The notes under the pieces were generated by a model. It searched no databases, was not told the origin of the DNA, and was given only the letters and a program-made list of their open reading frames with translations. From positions 1-46,900 of the forward strand of contig NZ_JAUSNH010000014.1 of assembly GCF_030645335.1 (NCBI RefSeq): a DNA stretch of 46,900 nt, written 5' to 3'. The position numbers and the translations under genes are program-made. Below, one piece after another: positions 16,102 through 24,183 of the stretch. The number at the start of each line of letters is the position of its first letter. The stretch's first letter is position 1. Source of the DNA: Lacisediminimonas sp. (lineage in GTDB: Bacteria; Pseudomonadota; Gammaproteobacteria; Burkholderiales; Burkholderiaceae_D).

Positions 16102-16148
16102 GATAGTCCTCTCGAATTAATAGTTTGGTCGTGATGGAAGGGGGCGGG

Positions 16149-16610
16149 TCAACCGCCGCAACCGCCCAACGTGACTTTGATTTCCTTGGACGACGTGAAC
16201 CACTTGCCGTCCGCCTTGACCAGCGCATGCACGTTCGACGTGCCGCCCATCTTTACCCGGGTCGTGACAGTCGTGCTGGTGCCATCCGGAATGGTGAAGC
16301 CGGCCGCCAGGGGACTCGGGTTCTTTTCGATCAGGATCGCAACATACTCGGTCTTGGGCAGGGAACTGGTGACCGAAACCGGCACCACCGCACCGTTTTC
16401 AGCGATGTCCGGGCCAGTGATGGCAACGTCCTTGCTGTTGGTGACGCTACCCACGCCGAGCGCTTGCTCGACTTCCTTCAGGGTTTTTGCATCGAACGCC
16501 TTGGCGTTCCATTCGGCCGCGAAGGCCAGCCCCGGCGTCAGTATTCCTGCACTGACTGCCAGCCCCAGCACGGTTGCGATGCGCATTGCATCGCGTCGAC
16601 TTTGATTCAT
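16149..16610 (-). CDS. soxY: SoxY, sulfur carrier subunit
   Basis: 153 residues from ATG 16610 with AGGAGA; the eight extra upstream residues of the open frame are not needed. A Tat signal (SRRDAMRIATVLGLAVSAG) is followed by the SoxY domain. The last residues are GGCGG, the flexible arm whose C151 carries thiosulfate, sulfane sulfur and sulfonate intermediates (family knowledge). It lies directly before soxZ. A 127-bp gap separates it from soxD upstream. Confidence 0.97.
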   Translation of the reverse strand: MNQSRRDAMRIATVLGLAVSAGILTPGLAFAAEWNAKAFDAKTLKEVEQALGVGSVTNSKDVAITGPDIAENGAVVPVSVTSSLPKTEYVAILIEKNPSPLAAGFTIPDGTSTTVTTRVKMGGTSNVHALVKADGKWFTSSKEIKVTLGGCGG

Positions 16611-16737
16611 GATCTCTCCTATGGATAAAAACAACAGCTACCGGCAAGTGCTCTTGGAATGCGCGGCCCTGTCCGGACAATAAACAGTGTTCGATACTAA
16701 CTTCTTTCCTGCTGCAGTGAGCATGTCAGGGCGCGCT

Positions 16738-17805
16738 TCAGGAACCCGGCTTCAGGATCCATTGCACCAGCGCACGCAGGTCGGCCTCGGGCACATGGCC
16801 CTGTGGCGGCATCGGCACCTGCCCCCAGGCACCTGCGCCACCCTGTCGCATTTTTTCCAGCAAGCGGTTCTCCGCGTTGGCGTCGCCCTTGTACTTGGCT
16901 GCCACTTCATTGAAACCGGGGCCAACCAGCCGGTTGGCGACACCGTGGCAAGCAACGCACGCATATTGCTGCGCCAGCTTTAACGCACCGCCCGCCACCG
17001 CACTTGGCGGGCTGGCAGCCGCACCTGCAGGCTTGGCCGGTGCAACTGCAGCAACACCAGCAGCGACCAGCGGCATGCCCCGCACCGGCCCGAACGAACG
17101 GTTCTGCTCGGCCAGGTTGCCGTGCGCGCCGTGCGCGCTGGCTGGCAGCGACGACGAGATGGTGGCAGGCGCCGGACAATCTTTCATGCAGGCCTTGCTG
17201 CGCACGTCCGGCTTGCCACGCAAGTCCCACAGGCCATGCTTGGTGCTCATGCCGTTACGGTTGGGCAGGCGCGCCTGGACGGCGCCGATATTCTGGTCCG
17301 ACAGCACGAAATCATCCGCAACGATCTCGCCCATGTTCAGGATATAAGCGGTGACAGCGTAGACCTCTTCGACGCTGAGCGATTTCGGCTCGTTCCAGGG
17401 CATCGAGCGATTGATGTAATCCCATAGCGTCGAGACAGTCGACAGCTTCATCAGCGTGGTGCGCTGTGGCTGGCTGTTTCCTGCCAGCGCCGCGACGCGC
17501 CCGGTCTTGATATCGTCGGCCTTGGTGCCGCCGATAATGGGCGTGAAGACTTCATTGGATTCGCCAAAGCTGCCGTGGCAGGAAGCGCAGCGCGCGTCCC
17601 ACACCGCCATGCCCTTGGTGACCGACCCCGAACCTTTGGGCAAGCCCTTGAAGTCGGGGCGCACATCGATATCCCATGCCGCGACCTCCTTTTCAGTGGC
17701 GCTGCGGCCAACCCCCGCAAAATTGCCGGCATTGGCGGCCGTCGCTGCAATCACCGTCAGCAGCGCCAGTGCGCAGGCGCGCAAGCCCCTGTTAAACCTG
17801 GACAT
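16738..17805 (-). CDS. soxD: SoxD, diheme cytochrome c of sulfane dehydrogenase
   Basis: 355 residues from ATG 17805 (GGGGAGGT box). The start overlaps the soxC stop by 14 bases, so the two are translationally linked. It has a signal peptide (ending near TAANA). Two heme-c sites are seen: C73-A-S-C76-H77 and C283-V-A-C286-H287. They are joined by an Ala/Pro-rich linker at about 245-275, and the likely distal Met is in QVPMPPQGHVP. SoxD takes electrons from the Mo centre of SoxC while the SoxY-bound sulfane sulfur is oxidised (family knowledge). Its presence means thiosulfate can be fully oxidised without storing sulfur globules. Confidence 0.95.
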   Translation of the reverse strand: MSRFNRGLRACALALLTVIAATAANAGNFAGVGRSATEKEVAAWDIDVRPDFKGLPKGSGSVTKGMAVWDARCASCHGSFGESNEVFTPIIGGTKADDIKTGRVAALAGNSQPQRTTLMKLSTVSTLWDYINRSMPWNEPKSLSVEEVYAVTAYILNMGEIVADDFVLSDQNIGAVQARLPNRNGMSTKHGLWDLRGKPDVRSKACMKDCPAPATISSSLPASAHGAHGNLAEQNRSFGPVRGMPLVAAGVAAVAPAKPAGAAASPPSAVAGGALKLAQQYACVACHGVANRLVGPGFNEVAAKYKGDANAENRLLEKMRQGGAGAWGQVPMPPQGHVPEADLRALVQWILKPGS

Positions 17806-19144
17806 TCGACACCTCCCCGGAAGTGGCGACCTGCCAGGTCTGGATGCCATTGTTATGGTAGATCGAGCGTGTGCCGCGCGCGGCCCGCAATTCCCGTCCG
17901 GTCGGCTGTACATAGCCCGTGTCATCGATCGCACGCGACTGCAACAAGGCCGGGTTGCCGTCCCAGGTCCAGTCGATATTGAAGCGGGTCAGGGCTTTGG
18001 TCAGCACCGGCGTTTCCAGCCGCGCCGTACGCCAGTTGCGTCCACCGTCCACCGACACGTCCACCCGCTTGACCTTGCCGCGGCCCGACCAGGCCAGTCC
18101 GCTGATGTTGTAGAACCCGCGGCCGACCATGCGCTGGCCACCGGAAGGCGTGGTGATCACCGACTTGCATTCCTGTATCGACGTGTACTGCCGGTGCGTG
18201 CCGTCCGGCATCAGGTCCACATAATGCAGCGTCTCGTCCTTGGTGTTCCACGGACGGTCGCCCACCTCGATGCGGCGCAGCCACTTGACCCAGGACACAC
18301 CCTGTATGCCCGGCACCACCAGGCGCAATGGATAGCCATTTTCGGGCCGCAGCATCTCGCCATTCATGCCATAGGCAACAATCACGTCGTCCAGCGCGCG
18401 GTCCATCGCAATGGTGCGCGTCATGCCTGAACCGTCAGCGCCCTCGGCCAGCACGAACTTGCCATTCTTGCGGTCGAAACCGCAGTCATCGAGCAGCACC
18501 GACAGCGGCACGCCGGTGAACTCGCTGCAACTGAGCATGCCGTGCGTGTACTGCACTGTCGGCACTGCGGAATTGCTCCATTCCATCGCGGTATTGGCGC
18601 CGCATTCGATGAAGTGGATGCGCGATACCGAAGGCAGGCGCATCAAGTCATCCATCGTGTAGACACGGGCGTTGCGCACCAGGCCGTTGATCATCAGGCG
18701 ATGGCCGGCAGGGTCGATATCGTGCCAGCCCTGGTGATGCCGCTCGAAGTGCAGCCCGCTTGGCGTAATCATGCCGAACAGCCCCTGCAAGGGTGCAAAC
18801 GACACCGATGCCGCCGATACCCGGGTCAGGCCCGGGGATTCACGGCGCTGCAACTGGGTTTCGAATTTGGATGGCTGGCCGTAGGGGCGGGAGGCGACCG
18901 GCTGGCCCAGCGTGCGGCTGTGCAAGGGCAGGTTCAGGATTGCCGGGTCGCCGTCGGCCGGCACCGCAGCCTGTGCCCAGCTACTGCCCGCAGCCAGTGC
19001 TGCACTGGCAGCGACAAAGCTCTTGCGCAGGAAGCCGCGCCGGGTGTCGTCGAGGCCATGCTGGTTGATCTGCTGCTGCAGATCAGCGTCAATAAAATTT
19101 TCCGGCGCGCGTACGATGCGGCCCGGCGAAGGGCGGTCAGCCAT
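17792..19144 (-). CDS. soxC: SoxC, molybdenum sulfane dehydrogenase subunit
   Basis: 450 residues with a Tat signal (DTRRGFLRKSFVAASAALAAG near 33-53). It belongs to the sulfite oxidase family: the Mo-cofactor domain carries the ligand C181 in HFIECGANTAMEW. The segments YPLRLVVPGIQGVSWVKWL and the C-terminal dimerisation domain with VDVSVDGGRNW are typical. SoxCD removes six electrons from SoxY-bound sulfane sulfur (family knowledge). It is the first structural gene after the soxR-like regulator; the 110-bp gap between them shows no obvious hairpin. Confidence 0.96.
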   Translation of the reverse strand: MADRPSPGRIVRAPENFIDADLQQQINQHGLDDTRRGFLRKSFVAASAALAAGSSWAQAAVPADGDPAILNLPLHSRTLGQPVASRPYGQPSKFETQLQRRESPGLTRVSAASVSFAPLQGLFGMITPSGLHFERHHQGWHDIDPAGHRLMINGLVRNARVYTMDDLMRLPSVSRIHFIECGANTAMEWSNSAVPTVQYTHGMLSCSEFTGVPLSVLLDDCGFDRKNGKFVLAEGADGSGMTRTIAMDRALDDVIVAYGMNGEMLRPENGYPLRLVVPGIQGVSWVKWLRRIEVGDRPWNTKDETLHYVDLMPDGTHRQYTSIQECKSVITTPSGGQRMVGRGFYNISGLAWSGRGKVKRVDVSVDGGRNWRTARLETPVLTKALTRFNIDWTWDGNPALLQSRAIDDTGYVQPTGRELRAARGTRSIYHNNGIQTWQVATSGEVSNVQV

Positions 19145-19254
19145 TCCTGTCTCCTGTTACAAAAGCACAGACAGCGCAGCCCCCTGAAGGGTTTCGCGCC
19201 GTTGCGCCAATTTTTATTTACGATACTCCGCGGGCGCCGACCCTACCTGGCCGG

Positions 19255-19623
19255 CTAGCCATTGACGCGGATGAACTTTTTCACGACATCCTTGTTGAAC
19301 GTGGTTTGCTGCTCGATACGTTCGGACATTTGCGTGCAAACGGTGCGGCACAGGTTCATCGTGTTGTCGTCGTCGATGCGGTAGTACACCTGCGTGCCTT
19401 CCTTGCGGCGCGCCAGCACTTTCGCGCGATACAACATGTTCAGATGCCGCGAGACGTTTGCCTGCGTTGAACCGACCTGATCGACGATGTCGCCCACCGG
19501 CCGCTCGCCCATGCACAAGGTGTACAGGATCTTTATCCGTGTCGGCTCCGACAGCAGGGCGAAATAGCCGGAAACATCTTCGAAAAGCTGATTCAGCTCG
19601 GCTGGCTCGGGATTGGTTAGCAC
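19255..19623 (-). CDS. soxR: ArsR-family thiol/persulfide regulator (SoxR-like)
   Basis: 122 residues with the ArsR winged helix: SGYFALLSEPTRIKILYTL, then the recognition helix GSTQANVSRHLNMLYRAKVL and the wing RRKEGTQVYYRI. Cysteines are C37 (in the first helix pair), C92 and C96 near the C-terminus. A Cys pair linking these regions is the sulfide/persulfide switch of the SoxR/SqrR/BigR group (family knowledge). It is first in the sox operon and should repress it, probably through the inverted repeat just upstream, and release DNA when persulfides appear. Confidence 0.88.
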   Translation of the reverse strand: MLTNPEPAELNQLFEDVSGYFALLSEPTRIKILYTLCMGERPVGDIVDQVGSTQANVSRHLNMLYRAKVLARRKEGTQVYYRIDDDNTMNLCRTVCTQMSERIEQQTTFNKDVVKKFIRVNG

Positions 19624-19638
19624 GATTCGTTTTTCAAA

Positions 19639-19672
19639 ATTCGGTATATGCGTACTTAATCATATTCCGATT
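19639..19672. promoter_or_regulatory. Candidate SoxR-type operator
   Basis: ATTCGGTATATG (19639-19650) and CATATTCCGATT (19661-19672) form an inverted repeat matching at 10 of 12 positions with a 10-bp spacer. It lies 16 bp upstream of the regulator start codon in an AT-rich stretch, as expected for an autoregulating ArsR-family repressor. Confidence 0.6.
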
Positions 19673-19781
19673 GAGTTGTGCAACGAAAATCGATTGTGCG
19701 GCGCAGCACAACTGCGTGCACCCAAGCCGGGATCCATGCTGACGCTTCAGGACTACTTGCCCGCCGCGCTGGTTCAGCCGC

Positions 19782-20441
19782 TTAGAACTCGCCTTTGGCG
19801 CCGCGTTCCATCAGCTTCCACACCGTGTCACGCACCTTGCGCGCTTCGGCGCGCAGTGCCGGCGGCAGCTTGCGGCCCATATTGACCATCATGTCCATGT
19901 TCATGGTGTACATCCAAAGGCCGTCTTCCTGTTCGACCACCACGATACGACACGGCAGGAAAGCCGCCATGTGCGGGCTGAAGTCGACCATCATGCGCGC
20001 TGTGGCCGGCGTGCAGTAGGAATAGGCTTTCAGGAATTTTTGTTTCTGGCCAGTGCGGGCTTCGAGTTCCTTCGACAGCGGCAGCTCGCCCACTGCCCGC
20101 ATGTTTTCTTCTGCCGCCACGCTGATCAGCGCAGCTTCGATATGCGCCACCGTCACGCCCGGCGCCACCTTGCGCTCCCATGTCACGGCGGCGGCGATGT
20201 CGCCGCCGGAATCGATCCAGCGCTGCCAGATCAGCGCCGCCTGCTGGCCGGCACCGTCTTCGAGCTTGTCGATCGTTCGCAAGGTTCCACAGCCGCCGGC
20301 CAGCATGGCGAGCACCAGCGCGGTGCCGATGCGCATCATCCGCAGGCCAGGCATCGCACGCAGCCCGCGCAGCGTGCGTGGCTCATGCCGCCCGGGCGCA
20401 CCACCCTCTTTCTGCTTCATGTCCCGCATTCCCTGCCTCAT
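19782..20441 (-). CDS. DUF302 domain lipoprotein
   Basis: 219 residues; its ATG (20441) overlaps the stop of the metallo-hydrolase gene as ATGA, so the two are translationally coupled. A hydrophobic stretch ends in LAGGCGT, a lipobox, so an internal start near residue 26-32 would give a classic lipoprotein signal; the coupled start is kept for position. The C-terminal half is a DUF302 fold, with AYSYCTPATARMMVDFSPHMAAFLPCRIVVVEQ and YTMNMDMMV. DUF302 proteins often occur beside sulfur-oxidation genes; function unknown (family knowledge). Confidence 0.8.
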   Translation of the reverse strand: MRQGMRDMKQKEGGAPGRHEPRTLRGLRAMPGLRMMRIGTALVLAMLAGGCGTLRTIDKLEDGAGQQAALIWQRWIDSGGDIAAAVTWERKVAPGVTVAHIEAALISVAAEENMRAVGELPLSKELEARTGQKQKFLKAYSYCTPATARMMVDFSPHMAAFLPCRIVVVEQEDGLWMYTMNMDMMVNMGRKLPPALRAEARKVRDTVWKLMERGAKGEF

Positions 20442-21442
20442 TTTTTTTGCAAGCTTTCGCGTTCCATCAGCAAATAGGTGCCAAAAGCGTTGAGCCGGTT
20501 GGCCGCCTCGAATGCCGGATATTTTTCAAATGCGGACCAGTCGGTCTGCCGGTAGGCGTCTTCAAAACCGGTCATATTGTCGACTGCCTCTCCCATCACC
20601 CGGCGCAAGTAAAGCAGATAGTCCCGTGTCAGTTTCAGGTCGCGCCCGGTGTCGGTCGAGGCGGCGCCGTGACCGGGGATGGCAATTGCCGGACCCACTT
20701 CGCTGATCCGATCCAGTGCCAGCAGCCACTGCCGGCTGTCGGCATTGCCCACGAAAGGAATGCGGCCGGTGAAGTACAGGTCGCCCGCGAACAATACCCG
20801 GCCTTCCTCGACATACAACATCAGGTCGTCGTCCGAGTGGGCGCCGCTGGCGTCGATGACCTGGAAGCGCACGCCGCCCAATTCGAAGGGCACCCGCTTG
20901 TCCTGCTTGAACGAGAGCCAGCGGTCGGCCGGCACCAGCCGGGTTGCGTCATCGACCCACGGAAACAGGTCCTTGCGACGTTGCGCCAGGCGTTGTTGCG
21001 CCTCGTCCGAGCCGAGTGCCCGGCGGCCATTCTCGTGCGCCCAGATTTCGGCGCCGCCGGCTTTCAATGCCTGCAGGCCATACACATGGTCGGCATGGTA
21101 GTGGCTGACGATGATGCGGCGCACCGGCTGCGCCGTTACCGACCTGATCGCCTTCAACATCGCGGCACCGAGCACCGGCGTGCCCAGCGCATCGAACACG
21201 ACGACGCCGTCGTTGGTGATGACAAAGCCGGCATTGGACATGAAGCCCTTGTTCGCCGCACTCGCCATGCCTGAGTCGCCGCGGAAATAGTAGACCCGCT
21301 CGGTGAGCTTGACCGGTGCAAGCTGTATCTCAGGCGGGGCTGCGGCAAGGGCTGCGGGGGGCGTCAATGCGAGCATGGCCGGCAGCAGCAGCTTGTTCAG
21401 CAGCGCGGCAGCAGCGGCAAAGGCGGGTGTGAGGTGTTTCAT
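20438..21442 (-). CDS. Periplasmic metallo-beta-lactamase-fold hydrolase (SoxH-like)
   Basis: 334 residues from ATG 21442 (AGGT box), with a signal peptide ending near AALAAA. It has a metallo-beta-lactamase fold: NAGFVITNDGVVVFDALG, zinc motif H114-Y-H116-A-D118-H119, then DASGAHSDDDLMLY, VLFAGDLYF and AIPGHGAAST with the remaining ligands. It resembles SoxH and the quinoprotein-relay zinc hydrolases found near sox and methanol/ethanol dehydrogenase genes (family knowledge). It forms an operon with the DUF302 gene, upstream of the sox operon on the same strand. Substrate unknown; a thioester, persulfide or S-conjugate in the periplasm is plausible. Confidence 0.85.
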   Translation of the reverse strand: MKHLTPAFAAAAALLNKLLLPAMLALTPPAALAAAPPEIQLAPVKLTERVYYFRGDSGMASAANKGFMSNAGFVITNDGVVVFDALGTPVLGAAMLKAIRSVTAQPVRRIIVSHYHADHVYGLQALKAGGAEIWAHENGRRALGSDEAQQRLAQRRKDLFPWVDDATRLVPADRWLSFKQDKRVPFELGGVRFQVIDASGAHSDDDLMLYVEEGRVLFAGDLYFTGRIPFVGNADSRQWLLALDRISEVGPAIAIPGHGAASTDTGRDLKLTRDYLLYLRRVMGEAVDNMTGFEDAYRQTDWSAFEKYPAFEAANRLNAFGTYLLMERESLQKK

Positions 21443-21499
21443 GGTGACCTGGCGGATGGACGCAATCCGCACATGGTAATGCAGCGGCGCAGAAAACTC

Positions 21500-21539
21500 T
21501 TGATCCTGGATGCGGGTGCGTTGCGCTGGCCAGGATCAA
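21500..21539. promoter_or_regulatory. Inverted repeat upstream of the SoxH-like gene
   Basis: A perfect 10-bp inverted repeat (TTGATCCTGG and its complement) with a 20-nt spacer, 58 bp before ATG 21442. It could be an operator for this gene or a terminator for the PadR gene, which stops at 21685. Confidence 0.45.
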
Positions 21540-21684
21540 ACCAGCGGCCGGGACCGCGCTTGCGCTTGGTGTGGCTGGCTCAGGCCAGGAAGGATTTCTG
21601 GGGCGACTGTCGATTGATGCCAGGCCTGACAGGGCCGGGGATATTTTGAAACCAGACCGAAGTACGCTTTTATAAGGGTATTTT

Positions 21685-22245
21685 TTACTTGTCGGCTTGC
21701 TCGGCCTTGATCATCTGGCTCTCCCGCTCCAGGAACATTTCAAGCTCCTGCTCCATCACCCTGTACTGCGCCACCTTCAGGTGCAGGGACAGCAACTGGA
21801 AACGCCGTTCCTTCTCCCGCGCCCCCGGCCGCGCAACCACCCGCGCCTCGGTTTTTTCCATATACAGCCGCTCGCTGGTAATCCGGTCCAGATACGCCCT
21901 CAACTCCCGCAACATCGTCGCCTCATCGGCAAAATTGCCAAAGAACACCCGCAACAACACCTCGTCGCGTGTGACGGCAGCCTGTATCGGTTCATTGACC
22001 AGGGCTTCCAGGGCCAGTTTGCCTTGCTCGGTAATGGTATGGATCTGCTTGGCCGGCTTGCCGACCTGGGGAATGGATTCGCTGGCGATCAAACCGTCCT
22101 CGCGCAGTGTGCGCAGGGTGGTGTAGATCTGCGGTCCGGTTACGTTCCAGATGAAGTACACCGATCGGTCGATCGTGCGCTTGATGTCATACCCTGACGC
22201 AGGTTGCAGCGAGAGCAAGCCCAGGATCGCTAACTTTAACGACAT
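21685..22245 (-). CDS. PadR family transcriptional regulator
   Basis: 186 residues. The N-terminal winged helix (AILGLLSLQPASGYDIKRTI, GPQIYTTLRTLREDGLI, and the wing PAKQIHTITEQGKLAL) is typical PadR. The C-terminal half is a helical coiled dimerisation domain (EATMLRELRAYLDRI; LHLKVAQYRVMEQELEMFLERE), so it is of the longer, Vir-type subgroup. PadR proteins often sense phenolic acids or other aromatics and repress neighbouring genes (family knowledge). It lies between the sox side and the molybdenum-hydroxylase operon, either of which could be its target. Confidence 0.92.
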   Translation of the reverse strand: MSLKLAILGLLSLQPASGYDIKRTIDRSVYFIWNVTGPQIYTTLRTLREDGLIASESIPQVGKPAKQIHTITEQGKLALEALVNEPIQAAVTRDEVLLRVFFGNFADEATMLRELRAYLDRITSERLYMEKTEARVVARPGAREKERRFQLLSLHLKVAQYRVMEQELEMFLERESQMIKAEQADK

Positions 22246-22307
22246 CGTGGTGGACCCAAAAATGAATGATTGGCGACTCGCCTGGCTAATCCAGGGCGGC
22301 GCGCAAC

Positions 22308-22313
22308 ATTATA
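22308..22313 (-). promoter_or_regulatory. Candidate -10 box of the padR-like gene
   Basis: A consensus TATAAT on the minus strand 63 bp upstream of ATG 22245, in an AT-rich patch. No clear -35 was seen at the right spacing. Confidence 0.4.
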
Positions 22314-22406
22314 TAGAGACAAAACCGTGTTCATGTACCGCCGCCCCCGGCCGCAACCGCCATGTCCATGCGGACCCGAGCGACCTCTTTGCCGATTGAC
22401 ACTGCC

Positions 22407-22434
22407 CGCCCATCCGGCGCGCGCCGGATGGGCG
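22407..22434 (-). terminator. 28-bp perfect palindrome after the MBL-fold hydrolase gene
   Basis: CGCCCATCCGGCGC followed by its exact reverse complement, 11 bp past the stop codon at 22446. It is likely the terminator of the leftward Mo-hydroxylase operon, although no T-tract follows on that strand. Confidence 0.55.
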
Positions 22435-22445
22435 TTTCACCGCGT

Positions 22446-23666
22446 TCAGGTGCGATGGAAGCGGATGATTCCACCTGCATCCGTGCGTCGAACCAGCTTG
22501 CCCTCGTACATCAGGTAATTCAGATGCGCCAGCGCCTCGTTCATCGCAAAGCCCAACTGGTGACCATCCAGGTTGGGCGGGAAAATCATCGGCAGCAGGT
22601 CGCCTGCGGTGATGCCGGCCGGTCCGGTCGCCGCCATGATTTCGGCCAGGCGCAGGTGATGGTGGTGTTCCAGCTCATCGAAGCGGTCATGCACACCGCG
22701 GAACGGCCGGCGATGCGATGGCAATACCAGGGTGTCCTTGCGCATTGCCGGACGGAAGCGGTCCATCGTGTCGAGGAAGTCGCCCAGGGGGTTGGCATTG
22801 GGTTCGATGTGCCAGACGCTGACGTTGGGCGAAATCTCCGGCAGGACCTGGTCACCCGCCATCATGATCCCGAGATCGTTGTTGTACAGGCAGACATGCT
22901 CTGGCGAATGGCCGCGGCCGATCATGACTCTCCAGTTGCTGTTGTTGATCGACAGGACTTCGCCGTCCTTCAGGCAATTGAAGCTGTCGGGTACGGTCGG
23001 GCAGCCATGCGGATAGCGGAACACTTCATTGCGGAACTGGTCGACGAAGGGTTTGGACAATCCATTTTTTGCGTAGAAAACGCAGCGCGGCTCGATCGCA
23101 TCGGTGTTCAGGTTTTGCGCGGCCAGGTTGCCGAACGCCCACTCGGTCTCGGACATGCTGGGACGTACGCCCCACTTTTCCTGCATCCAGCCGGCATTGC
23201 CGAAATGGTCGGGATGGAAGTGGGTCACCACCACGCGCGTGACCGGCTTGTCCTTCATCTGGTTCTGCCAAACTTGTTCCCATTCGGTGCGCGCACCTTC
23301 GGCGCCATAACCGCAATCGACGATGGTCCAGCCTTCCTTTTCTTCGATCAGATAGGCATTGATCGCACGCAGCCGGAACGGCAGCGGTGTGGAGAGCCAG
23401 AAAATGCCCTCGGCGACTTCAACGATCTTGCCGGACTCCGGATACTCCTTGAACGGGTATTCCAGTTTGGTTGGCGGCTTCATGCCAGCGGACGGGCTTG
23501 CGGGGGCCTTCTGGCTGGCCGTTGCGGCAGCGGCGGCAGGCTTGGCTGCACCCGCTGCCGGTGCGTCGGCGGCAAGCGGAGCGGCTTCTTTTTTCGAGCC
23601 GATGACCGGGTGGCAAGCGCAGTTGCCGTGCTGGTGTGCCGCTACGGGCTTGTATGTTGGCTTCAT
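22446..23666 (-). CDS. Metallo-beta-lactamase-fold hydrolase with Cys/His and Ala/Pro-rich N-terminus
   Basis: 406 residues from ATG 23666, four bases after the stop of the [2Fe-2S] subunit. The N-terminus contains HQHGNCACHPV, a possible metal or cofactor site, followed by an Ala/Pro linker to about residue 62. The hydrolase domain follows: INAYLIEEKEGWTIVDCG, zinc motif H149-F-H151-P-D153-H154, RGHSPEHVCLYN, MMAGDQVLP and VLPSHRRPF, with a C-terminal winged-helix-like tail (AMNEALAHLNYLMYEGKLVRR). It is the last gene of the Mo-hydroxylase operon. By position it may hydrolyse a thioester or lactone made in that pathway (inference). No signal peptide, so cytoplasmic. Confidence 0.85.
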   Translation of the reverse strand: MKPTYKPVAAHQHGNCACHPVIGSKKEAAPLAADAPAAGAAKPAAAAATASQKAPASPSAGMKPPTKLEYPFKEYPESGKIVEVAEGIFWLSTPLPFRLRAINAYLIEEKEGWTIVDCGYGAEGARTEWEQVWQNQMKDKPVTRVVVTHFHPDHFGNAGWMQEKWGVRPSMSETEWAFGNLAAQNLNTDAIEPRCVFYAKNGLSKPFVDQFRNEVFRYPHGCPTVPDSFNCLKDGEVLSINNSNWRVMIGRGHSPEHVCLYNNDLGIMMAGDQVLPEISPNVSVWHIEPNANPLGDFLDTMDRFRPAMRKDTLVLPSHRRPFRGVHDRFDELEHHHHLRLAEIMAATGPAGITAGDLLPMIFPPNLDGHQLGFAMNEALAHLNYLMYEGKLVRRTDAGGIIRFHRT

Positions 23667-23670
23667 TTGG

Positions 23671-24183
23671 TCAGACCTTGCTGGTTCGGTTTTGCCGCAG
23701 GAGTTCGGCCGCTTCCACGGCTGCCTCCACGATCGGCGTGTAGCCGGTGCAGCGGCACAAATGGCCGCCGATGACTTCCCGTAGCTGCTCACGGTTGGCG
23801 TCGGGATTGATTTCGAGGTAATGGGTCAGCGACATCAGGATGCCGGCCGTGCAATAGCCGCATTGCAGGGCGTGATGGCGCTTGAAGGATTGCTGCAGCA
23901 CCGACAAGGTGCCGTCTTCTTCGGCCAGTCCTTCCACGGTGTCGATACGCTTGCCACTGGCCTGTACGGCCAGCGTCAGGCAGGCACGCGCGGCCACACC
24001 GTCGATACGCACGGTGCAGGCGCCGCACACGCCGTGTTCGCAGCCGACATGGGTGCCGGTGGCGCCGATTTCATGGCGCAGGAAATCCGACAGCAGCATG
24101 CGCGGCTCGGCCTGGCCCTCGACCGGACGTCCGTTCAGGGTGAGCGTGACCTGGTGCAACTGGTTTGCTTTCAAGACTGACAT
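23671..24183 (-). CDS. [2Fe-2S] subunit of a xanthine-dehydrogenase-family molybdenum hydroxylase (CoxS-like)
   Basis: 170 residues. The plant-ferredoxin-type cluster is held by C48, C53, C56 and C68 (GCEHGVCGACTVRIDG), and the second all-helical cluster by C108, C111, C143 and C145 (LQCGYCTAGILM, CRCTGY). It passes electrons from the Mo site to FAD. Its start overlaps the end of the FAD subunit gene by 13 bp, and gene order is large - medium - small (family proteins often medium-small-large or small-large-medium). Confidence 0.95.
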   Translation of the reverse strand: MSVLKANQLHQVTLTLNGRPVEGQAEPRMLLSDFLRHEIGATGTHVGCEHGVCGACTVRIDGVAARACLTLAVQASGKRIDTVEGLAEEDGTLSVLQQSFKRHHALQCGYCTAGILMSLTHYLEINPDANREQLREVIGGHLCRCTGYTPIVEAAVEAAELLRQNRTSKV

